Part shown: positions 30,001-42,000 of the stretch, one piece after another
Position numbering within the stretch: position 1 is the first letter of the stretch
Layout of the letters: each line of letters opens with the position of its first letter
Origin: an uncultured Oscillospiraceae bacterium
GTDB lineage: Bacteria; Bacillota; Clostridia; Oscillospirales; Oscillospiraceae
DNA: 64,000 bases
Reading direction: 5' to 3'
Assembly (NCBI GenBank): GCA_910579775.1
Contig: CAJTUE010000001.1
Span: 124,001 to 188,000 of the forward strand
Translations under genes and position numbers: made by a program
Notes under the pieces: generated by a model
What the model saw: only the letters and a program-made list of their open reading frames with translations
What the model was told of the DNA's origin: nothing
Database searches by the model: none

Positions 30001-33000
30001 CCCGTGCGGTGGACGCTGAGAAGGCGTATGTCTACTTCCGTGTGGATTCCACCGACGGCACCAGCCACCGCTTCTACAAGCTGGAGTTGCGCCGTGGTTC
30101 CGACAACGCCGACCTGCGCTTCGTGGGCGCGGAGAACAACCTGGGCTACGGCGCGGGCGAGGTCTCCAGCGGCGGCGATGTGGAAGGCACTCTGGACTGG
30201 TCCACCTACGACCAGGGCCACTACACGGTGGAGCTGCCCGGCGTGACCTTTGTGACCGACCTGCGGTTCATCTCCGTGGAGCCGGACGCCTGGATCGAGT
30301 ACAGCACCGACCAGAAGAACTGGTCTGAGGCCATCATGCACGAGACGGTCAAGAATGACCACCGCATCGGCGGCGCCGAGACAGACGTGGTCTATGTCCG
30401 CGTGACCTCTCCCAGCGGCAACGTCCACAAGGTCTACGAGGTCCTGCTCAAGAACGGCGGCGAAAACACCGACCTGATCTATGTGGCCGTGGGCAAGCAG
30501 AATCCGGGCGACCGCTGGGCCAACAACGAGGCTTCCAAGGAAGGCGTGCGCGGCTGGGTCGCCACCGTCTCTACCATCCGTGACGGCGAGTCTCAGGATT
30601 ACGTTTACGTGCCCTTCCTCTTGCGGGCGCGCAGCGACCGTGCTACCGTCCAGCTGAAGGACCGCGAGGGCAACAGTTACTTGGCTTACGAGTATGAGGT
30701 AGGCCGCGACGTGGACGGCCAGATGATCGACAACGCCATCATCAAGGATAAGGACGGCAACGCCATCGGCACGCTGAACAACGTCTCCACGGTGCTGGAC
30801 AGCGCGAAGAACACCGCCTCGTCCGGCGGCGTGGGCAACCAGTATACCCTCACCGGCGAGCTGCTCATCAAGAAGAGCGTGACAGACTTCTATCTGGACA
30901 TCACCGTCACCGCCGGCCCGGCCCACAGCGACTACCAGCTCCACATTATCAACCAGCAGACCGACTTCAGCGACCTCATCATCCGCATCAACAACAGCAC
31001 CGTCATGACCAAGGACGTTAACGGCGATTACCGCTACGTGGTGCCGGTAGACGATCTGGCCGCCGTGGGTGCGTCCGAGCCGCTCTACTACATGGGCAAG
31101 CACATTGAAAACGCCGACGGCACCAACAACGGTGAGCGCGACGGTGTGGTCTACCGCCTGCTGCCCGAGGACAGCCGTTATGACGAATTGGTGGCCAACC
31201 GCGCTATCTACAAGGAGATCGTCTTTGATGTGGGCCAGACCTCCGTGGCCATCGGCGCGACCTTTGCCAACCTGGCCAACAAGCTGAACCCGACCACCGA
31301 CCGGTTCAACCTGAACATCGGCAAGGCCGAGCAGGACAACCAGTCTCTGGGTACGTTCCGCTACAACACCAGCACCAGCTTTACCGTCACCACTACGGTG
31401 CCCGGGAAGGACGAACCGGTGGTGATCACAGGCAATCCCAAGACCGAGGCACTGTACACCACCAACCCGACAGTAAACCTCTTCGGCGCGGAGACCCGTG
31501 TACCTGTGACCATCATGCTGAGCGGCGAGGAAAAGACCGTCTATGCCGTGGTGCGCAAGAACGCGCTGGACCAGTGGCTGGACTTCATCCGCGTGGACAA
31601 CAAGGAGTTGGCCCTGAACCGCAATCCGCAGACCTCTATGCTGGAGGCGTCCACCGTGGTCTACAACACCACCCGCAGCGCACTGGTGCAGATCCAGTCC
31701 TCCGAGACCACCGCGGGCATCGATATGAAGCGCGACCGCTACAAGATCTATGTCCGCAATGAGGATGGCGAGCTGGTTTGGGAGAACGCCGAGTACGACG
31801 ACGAGGGCAACCTCATCAAGGAGGGCGCGTACAACCCGCAAAACAAGAACGGCGTGCTGTTCGACGTGAACGCCACCGGTCTGCTCTCCATCAATGTCCA
31901 GAGCCTCAACGACGGCGACAACTACTTCCACATCACCGTCACCCCCGTCTCGGGCAGCTATCCGCCCAGAGATTACCTGCTCATCATCCATTATGTGAAC
32001 CTGGATGTGTTCCTTGACAGTCTTATCGTGTATGACGCGGCCGCGGCCAACGTGACCAACATCAACGACCCGGCCCTCCAGTCGCCGGACTACTACATCG
32101 CCTTTACCGACCGCAGCTTCAACCGCCACATCTACGACTACCGCTTCAACTACGAGCTGCAAACGGACGGCAGCGGCAGGTTGGGTGTGTTTGCCGACGC
32201 CACCACCTCCTATGAGATGATGAAGGCTTACGCACAGTCCTACTACCCGCAGTATTATCAGGGTCAAACCTACAGCAAGTACTATGAGAAGGTGCTGGAG
32301 TCTCTGAAGGCCGGCCAGAATCAGACAGGCACAGGCAATGCCTATGGCAGCTACGCCGGTCTGAGCGAAGCCGATCTGCGGGCCGCGGCGGTGAGCATCC
32401 TGGACGGCAAGCGTGACCAGCTGCCCGCGGTCATCCTCAACAGCCAGGCGTACAACGTCACCTACGCGGGCGTGCTGAAGAACAGCATCTACCACAATAC
32501 TCTGGACAAGGACGGCAACGTGATCAGCAAGGGCCTCATTACCACTGAGGCTGAGGCGGAGACCGAGCGCGCCCTGCGGGACGAGACCATCCACGTCACC
32601 ATCGGCACGCCCGACGACGTGACCTACAAGATCTACACCGCGCCCACAGAAGCGCCGTACAACGGCCAGTACAAGGCTACCATCAAGGCCAGCGACCTGA
32701 TCCACACCACCTACAAGCAGTTGTCCGGCGGCGGCTATGAGCTGCTGGTGACGTACTATGACAAGAACGGACTGGTGCAGACCCAGAGCAGCGGCAGCAT
32801 CAACGAGCCCAACCTCACCAGTGACCGCCTGCGGGCACTGCTCGACCAGATGGTGGTGGTGGAGGACGGCTACGCCGGCCACGAGAAGAAGACCCAGCGG
32901 CTCATGGACGTGGATCTGGAGGTCAGGATCCGTCACCTGGACGGCGACGGAAACCTCACCGAGAGTGTATTCAAGAACACCGAACTGGCTTGGAGCACGC

Positions 33001-36000
33001 ATCCTGTGGGCGACACATGGTCCAACGGTCCCATCTTCTATGATGACGCCAACTTTAAGACCATCGTCTACTTTGCCAACGGGACGACAATGGAGATCCC
33101 GTATGACAAGGCGGACGACGGCACCGGCCAGATGGTCAGCCAGCCCGGCGTTGCGCCCGCGGATGTGTTCAAGCGGCAGGACTACATGCGCATCCCCGTG
33201 GAGCTGTATGTGCCCAACACCGGCTTTACTCTGGACTATTCCGCTACCTACCACGTCTTGTCCGACGACGCCACCCTCAAGCCCGACGGCAAGTGGGGCG
33301 TGGAAATGGGCGTCCAGGGCTATGAGCCCAATGAGGTGAGCGAGGGTGAGAGACCGGGCGATCCGGTGTACACCTACACCTATAATCTGCCCCATGGCGT
33401 GAGTCAGGCCTATATCTGGGCCAACATTAACCACGACCATGACAACACCGACGCCTTCCTGACCCTGTACCGCGATATGAGCGGCCGTTGGGTGCCCATC
33501 AGCGGCAATCTGATCAATCTCTACCAGCTGGTGGACCTGAACATCGGCATCAACGACTTCCAAATCGTAGTCACCGCCGAGACGGGCAAGCAGAATACCT
33601 ACCTCATCCGCATCAACCGGGCGGGCGCGGACCTGGCGCTGGATTACATCCGTGTCAACAATGCCAACGCCATCTTCGATCCGGCCACCGGACGGTACTT
33701 TGCCTACGTGCCTAGGTTCATTGAGAGCTACAAGCGGCCCAATGTCACCGCCAAGGCCAAGAACAGAGAGGGCTTCACCACCGTTTGGAACACCCTCAAC
33801 GGCACCAACACCGCCACCGGCACAATGGGTGCGGAGGTAAAGCTGAACGAGGTCGACCCGCTCCAGAGCGAGGTCCTGCCGGGCAACGACACCACGCCGA
33901 TGCAGGTCATGATCTTCATGGAGACGGTCACAACCTCCACCGAGCCTTACGATGCATCCAAGGTGCAGCCGGAGACCATTCTGCCCAGCGAGACCGACGA
34001 GGACGAGAGCCTCATTGAGCGCGACGCCAGCGGCAACGTGCTGGTCAACCACCATGTGGGCATTGTCACCCGCACTACGCTGAAGCGTGAACCGTCGGTG
34101 AACGGCAACTTCCTCATCACCACCAAGAAGACCGTCCAGTACCGTGTGTATGATCTGGACATTATCGAGGTGGAGAAGGACCTCATTGGCGTGATCGTGG
34201 ACAGCGAGCAGGGAACTTTCATGCCCACTGACCGCGACCCGTACAACCCGCGCACGGCGAAGTGGGACGAGGCGGAGACATGGCGCAACAAGCCCGACGA
34301 CTACGCCGAGACGATGAACATCCTGTCCCAGCGGCTCAACGAGAAGAACGGCATTGACAACGAGGACCGGGAGCAAAACGGCCTTGAGCCCATCGTCTTC
34401 GGTACGTACGTAGTGGGTGTTCCCGCCGCAGCGGAGAAGGTCTCCATCCGTGTCAACACCCTGGTGGACAACAGCCGCGACCTCCAGATGGTCCAGATCG
34501 GCGCGTACCAGTGGCGCGTGGCTGACCGTGCGGCCTCCACCGGCTCTACACCCACCAACAACTTCACCAGCGAGGCCATGATGGATCTGGAGATCCCCGC
34601 GGGCGCGAAGTACATGGAGGTGCCCATCCGGGTCACCTATAACCGCACCAACGGCGTGAAGGACAACGCCCTCTACATGCTCCACATCTATCGCCGCAGC
34701 GCGCAGGCGTACCTGGTCGATCTCCAGGCGGAGGAATGGTACAACGCGGAGAAGGATGGGGACGGCAAGCTGACGCCCAACTATGTGCCCACCAGCCCCG
34801 TCTTTGACCAGCACTCGGCCAACAACAACTACAACATGGTCGTGGAAGCCAACGTGGAGACCATCGACTTCACCGACATCCTGCCTTGCGACTTCGCAGT
34901 GGAGACGGTGCGTCTGCCTCACGGCATCAAGGGCCAGAACTCCAACCGGCCCATCCTGCAGAGCCAGCTGGACGCCAAGGCGGACATCCACCTGGCTGAC
35001 GGCACGGTGGTCACCATCGAGCGGGAGGACCTCATCAGTGTGGTCACCGGCGACAACGGCGACACCACGGTGAAGTACAAGGCCGCTGACGGCAGCACAG
35101 TCACCGAGGTCATTCCCGCCGGTGGCGCGACCGAGCCTGTGACCTACCGTTATGAGCTGCACGACGTGGTGCTCAAGCCGGGCATCAACCGGGTCACCAT
35201 CGAAGTCACTTCCGAGGACGGGACCGTCACCCGCACGTACTATGTGGACATCCGCCGCAAGACCGATCCGAACGCGGCCAAGCTGCGAGACATCCAGATG
35301 TTCCAGGTGGATCAGTTGGTCAAGGATCCTATTACCGGCGCACCGTCGGTCACCTCGAAGTACTATGACTTCTCGCCGGTGTTCGATCCCGACAACAACC
35401 GGTACTACATTGCCATCCCGTCCATGATGGAGGGCGATCTGTACCTCAACCCGGTGTACTACGACAAGTATACCGATCCCAACGCCACCACTGACGTGGA
35501 GTACGGCCTGACAGTGTCCACCTACCACAAGCGCAACGACTCCGCAGTCTTCCAGCAGATGATCGCCAACCAGGAGTACACCGGCAAGCCTGTCATCATT
35601 AACGCGGGCATGGCTGAGGGTGACAACTTCCGCGTGGAGATGACCGTGTTCCGCCGCGGCAAGGATATGTCCCACATCGGTGGCGAGACCACCTACACGC
35701 TGTACTTCTACAAGAACCATGCCAGCGAGCGGGACGTCACCATGACCAACGACCTGGATGCCCGTGTGGAGTACACGCCGTTCAAGAACCTGCAGATAGA
35801 CGGTATGGAGTTAACCCGCTCCGCGGCCAGCAGTGCCAACGCCAGCGACCACAACTTCTATTACAACACCGTGAACAGCAGCGGTCTGCTGGAGATCAAC
35901 CTGTTCGGCCTGGCGGTCGACGAGGGCTACAAGGTCTACTGGAGCGATATGCGCAGCGATTTGGATCCCATCACCGGCGAGACCAAGTGGGAGCTGGTGA

Positions 36001-39000
36001 GCGACCTCCAGACGCCGCTGGAGCTGGGCTTCAGCTCTCTGGAGCACGAGAACGACCACTGGTTCGTCCTCAAGGCTACCAACGGCGAAAACAGCTTCTA
36101 CTCATCCGTGGCCGTGTACCGCGACTTGGCAAAGAACCACGAGACGCACCTTGAAAACATGGCGGTCAGCGATCCTACCGTGCCGCTGTTCCGTGACGAC
36201 CGCTACGAGTACTTCGCGGCAGTGGACGCCGAGACCAGCGAGGCCACCATCGTGGTCCGCGGCCGCAGCGGCGCGACTTACCAGACTGAGCTGCGGGTAC
36301 GCAGCGTAGGCGGCGAGTATCTGGCGGGCGACAGACAGGGTATCTCCTACCTGAAGGCAGAGGGCATTAAGCTGCACCAGGGCTCCAACCGGGTCACCAT
36401 CACGGTGAAGCATGTGGAGCACGCCACCCAGAGCGGCGAGATGGACCGCAGATTCAAGCGGGTCTATGAGGTGGAGCTGTATCTGGCCGGTCGGACTGCC
36501 TACATTACCGACGGCGTGGACGAGGACGGCGAACCCATCCGTTACATCTCCACGCAGGATACCGCCGACGCGCACCAGAGGCGCGAAGAGCAGCTGGATA
36601 CCGCCGACATCATCTGGATGGACTACACCTCCGGCGGCCATATCACCCCCATCTGGAACAGCGAGCTGGTCAACTACTTCCTGAGCTACAACTTCTACTC
36701 CGATGACTACGAGTCCGTTGTGGGTGAGGACGGTATTGCCCGTCCTGTCCTGGACGCCAACGGCAAGGTGGTCTATAAGCTCAACGACCATCTGGAGCTG
36801 GCGGCGACCCTGCGGCCCGAAGAGGCCGAGCGGGCTACCGTGACCGCCCAGTTGACCACCATCCATCCCACCACAGGCGCCAAGACCATCTACGGTGAGG
36901 AAACGCTAGTGCGCAACGCTGAAGGCAACTGGCCGTATGCACTGGCTGAGCTGCCCGAGGGTGAGAGTCGCATCCTCTTCACCGTCCGGGTCAAGGGTAA
37001 GAGCGACCGTCAGGACGGCTCGGTGGCAGACAACCAGATCACCGAGAAGCAGTACCTCATCACCGTATTCCGCAACCGCTCCGATAAGCTGGAGATGCCC
37101 AATGTGGCCGACCACACCGCTATCCAGGTGCGCGCGGCGAACAACATCAACCGCGTCTACGGTACGATCCCCAAGTTTGACCCGGAGATCAACTTCTACT
37201 ACGTCAACCTGCCCTACGAGGCCGAGGAAGTGCGCATGTTTGCCCAGGCCGGGGAGTACAAGATGCTGACGGGCGGCAAGACCGGACAGTATATCCTGAA
37301 AATGAACGGCCGCCAGGTGGCCTCCAGCAACTTCTCCGCAGGCGTCTTTAACGGTTTCCTGGTCCAGGATCTGATGCCGGGCGACAACACCGTGGAGATC
37401 GACATCATGGTGAACGGCCAAGCCACCAAGTACTACACCTTTATCCTCAACCGGGGCGACAAGGAGACCACGGAGCTGGACGATGTGGAGTGGCCCGTGC
37501 CCACCATGACGGATATCCGCATCAACGAAGTGGTGGACGGCGACATAGCCAAGGACAAGACCCTGATCCCCGACTTCGATCCCAAGATCCACTACTACAA
37601 TGTGGTGGTGCCCTACGAGGTCAGCGAGATCAACGCCTACGGTCAGGCCATCAACTCCGGTGAGCTGAGGATCGCCTCGATGAACGTGGCTGACGTCCGC
37701 CATATGGCCGACGTGAACGACAAGCTCAATGCCACGCTGGAGGGCTGGCGCAACATTCCCATCCCGCTGAAGGTGGGCAACGAGAACAACATCGAGTTTG
37801 TGGCCTACGGCGTCAGCGAAGGCGGCGAGGTCACCGACACCCGGGTGCGTTACATCGTCAATGTGGTCCGTCTGCCCGAGGGCTATGTGCCGCCCGAGCT
37901 GGAGTTCATGGGCATCAGCGAAGGCACCATGACCCCGACCTTCCACGGCCGCACCTACAACTACTACGCTACCGTGCCCTACGACGTGGACGTGGTGGAT
38001 GTGGAGGCCATTGCCACCGAAAATGTCAGCAAGGTCACGCTGTCGTGGGGCGACAGCATTAGCGTGGGTAAATATACCTACGCCACCGATAAGGTCACCC
38101 TGAACGTGGGTGATAATCTGGTGCGCGCCCTTATCTATGACATCCGCGATGTGTCTGACGGCGGCTACCCGTACTACGTTGGCATCTACTCCCTCATCAT
38201 CCACCGGGAGAGCAAGAACGGCATTGAGATGGAGCTGGCCGAGCCGGCCATCACCGCCAAGCAGACCATGGCTGACGGTACGGTGGAGACAGTGGACGTG
38301 AACCTGCAGGACTTCCCGTTCAACGAAAACGCCCACGAGTATTCCAACTACCTCTATGTCCGTCAGGATGCGGTAAGCGTGACGCTGAAGGCGGAGGCGA
38401 TCCATCCCGACGCAGTGATCACCATCGACGGCAAGACTCCCGACGCAAACGGCGAGGTCACCGTCCTGCTGGATGCCGCCATTGACACCACCACCCGCGT
38501 GCCTGTCACCACCATTGTGCCTGTGGTGGTCACCGATCCCGCCACCGGGACCATGAAGCGGTACACCGTGGCTGTGGTCCGTGGCAGAGACGAGTCTCTC
38601 TCCAGCACGAAGCCCGACTACAACTGGGGTCCCGGCGTCTCCGGCATTATCCGCGGCAACATCACCGTCAACGGCGTGACCGCCAGCAATCTGGTGGTCA
38701 GCGCGGAGGTGAACGCGGAGCCGGTCATTGATACCATCATCATGCCCAGCATGTACACCAAGGCCGATCTGGACGCTTGGCTGACATCCCCTGCCGCCAT
38801 CGATCAAAACGGCGACGGCATTGTGGATGCGGCGGACTGGAAGGCAGTCACCGGTCACGAGATCGGCGAACAGACCACCTTCACCTATACCGGCAAGACG
38901 GTCACCATCCGTGTCCCGGCCCTCTTCAGCAAGGGCGTTCTGACCACCAAGGCCCAGGCGCAGACCCGTGTGCGTGTCAATGGCCATGTGGCCACTGTCG

Positions 39001-42000
39001 TAGGCGACCCGCAGCCCGGCACCACCGCTATCTTTGAGATCACCCTGCCCATGAACACCTACACAGAACGCTTTGACATCCGGGTTGATTATCCCGAACT
39101 GGACAAGGCCGACCCGCTGCGGGTGGATCACATTGAGAACGTATCCTATGTCCTCTACGTCACGGACGAGGCCAATGCTCCCAAGGCGATCAAGCTTGAT
39201 CCGACCACCAAGAAGCCGCTGCGCTACAACAGCGACGTGGTGCGTACGTGGTACCTGACCAAGGAGGGTCTCACCCTTACCGATCAGGAGCTGGCCGCTT
39301 TCGTGGTGACCGAGCAGATGATCCAGGATTGGCAGACCGCCACCGGCAAGACCTTCGGCGACTTCCAGTACGAGGATGACAAGTTCGTCACCGGCCCGCA
39401 GCTGGACTCCATCGTTCTGGATGAGAACGACGGCACGATGCACTCCGGTACCTTCACAACAAAATTCTACGGCGATGTGTTCAACTACCGCGCCACCGCC
39501 CAGGGCGACGTGTTCAGCGTCTTTGCCTATGTGGAGCATACCGATTACACCAATGATCCCGCCGGGGACAAGGTGCACAGCCAGTACGCCGACCGCCCGG
39601 CCTACATCGAGGTGTACGACGAGGCAGGTAACCGCTTCACCATCTCCAAGTATTCCGCCGACTTCATCCACTTCGCCTTCCCCAAGGATGAGAACGGCAA
39701 GCGGGACATCCTCAACCTCACCTTCCGGGTCATCCAGTACGCCGACAGCGGCTATGAGCTGGTCAGCGAGTATCACCTGAAGGTCTATCCGACCGGTGAG
39801 CCCATTATCGACAACCTCTACCTCTACAAGTCCAGCATGGATGAGCCGGAGACCTTCGAGACCCTCATCCGTGACTACTACGGCACCGTGTATAAACGCG
39901 AGCCGGGCTACGGCGTGCTGGCCGAGGCCGAGTACTTCGACCTGAAGGACGAGACGTGGCGCGACGGTAAGCTGACTATGGTGGCGCAGTACGGCAAGCT
40001 GATCCCCAACACCATCCGTATGCCGCTGCCCGATGCGAACGGCGTGGAGCCCTACGAGCACGGTTGGGTGGAGACCTATCATCCCACCGATACGATCACG
40101 CTGTATCCGGGTGACGAGTGGTACGAGCACAATGTGGCCTACGAACGCGGCAGCGACACGGTCAACCACACCGACGAGATCCTTGCCATGGACAGCAAGG
40201 GCCGCTGGCCGAAGGATGCGGGTTATGAAGAGACATGGGCCAAGAAGTACACCTACACCATGTACGACGCGGCGGCGAGAGACTTTGGCCGCGAGACCTT
40301 CACCGGCCTCTTCCCGCAGGAGACCCTGCCCAACAAGGACAAGGTGAACAGCCTGACCCTCAACGGGCAGGAGGTCACCACTCTGCCCGGCGGACAGACC
40401 ATCGTAGGCTACGACGGCGCCGAGTATCTGCCTTGGGACCTGCCCTTCTTTGAGGTCACGGTCACCCTGACCTACCCGTACGGCTACTACACCGCCAAGA
40501 ACGCGGGCGCCGGGCCTGACGGCGTGGCTTACGTCCACGGCGACTATCTGGACAAGAACGGCAACTTTGTGGCTGCCGCCGGCACCAACCTGGATGCGCC
40601 CGGCAACGAGGCGCTGAAGGAAGCGGCCACGGAGAAGCGTGCGGGCAGCTACCGCGTCCACATGACCCGCTCCAACCTGCCCATCCTGTTCACCACCTTG
40701 GACGATCTGGAGGCGTTCCAGATGTACAAGAAGGATGAGTACGCCGAGCACCGCGACCTGATCCAGATCGGCGCGGTCATGACCGGCCCGGATTACAACG
40801 ACGTGCTCTACGGCAAGGACGGCGAGCTGTTACCGCCGGGTGAGTACGAGGTCACCAAGGATGACGGAACGAAGGAGACCGTCACCTGCGCGCCCAACTT
40901 TGCGCCCAAGCATCCGTACTACCTGCTGACGCTGGATCACCGTCTGAACAAGGCGTGGCTGAAGTTCAAGGCCAAGGACAACCAGCGGGTGACCATCACC
41001 GCCAGCGACGTGCGCGGCGACCATCCCGAGTCCTATTTGTGCAAGGTGGACGCCACCAACGGCGACACCGCGTATCTGCTGGACTTCGGTGAAGAGTACT
41101 ACGCCGACGAGGACTACAAGGCGCTGATCGACATCACCGTGGCCGACAATGTGCCGGGCGGCAATGTTTCCCACTACATGATCTGGGTCGTGCGCGGCGA
41201 GCGCAGCGATTCGCCCAGCGAGATGGACGTAGAGCTGTTCTACGGTCTCAGCAAGGATGAAGCCCACGCCGCGGCGCAGGATACCGTCCTGGCCAATCAG
41301 GCCACGCTCTACCAAGCCACCGAACGGCTTATGGCCGACAAGGCGCCTGCACTGGCCGCCGGAACGGCCGCCACCCTGGCTGACGAAGAGAAGTGGGGCA
41401 CGTACTTCCTGGAGGACGGTGAGTTGAAGGTCTATCCGGGCATCATCGACAACGCAAAGAAGCTCTATCGCGGCGCCGATGGCGAACTCCACGTGGATGA
41501 CGACGTCCCGGCAGGCTTCACAGCGCTGAGCAAGGTCGACGGCTTCAACAGCAAGGTCTATCTCTACACGACCACCTTGCCCATGTCCGCCAAGCACGTG
41601 ACCCTTGACCTGAGCCGGTTTGGCGAGGCCAACGTGGACCACGCCAGCGTGGTGTATAACAACGAGTACTACTACGCCGACGGGTCTCATTCCTCCAAGG
41701 ATCCCACCGAGGATCACACCCTGAACGCTCTGGTGGATATCCAGCTCAAACAGGCCGAGCAGGTGAGCTACCTCTTCGTCACGGTCCATCCCGACCTGAA
41801 GACCGGCGACGGGCTGCACAAGGACGATGACTTCTACAAGGAGAACGCCACCACCTACGTCATCCGCATTAAGCGGCTGAACACGGAGGCATTCCAGAAC
41901 ATCTGGGTCACCGATACCGAGTTCAAGATGACCAAGAAGGGTACGGTCACCAAGGACAACCGTCCCGAGCATTTCGAGCAGATGTGGCTCATCCACGATC

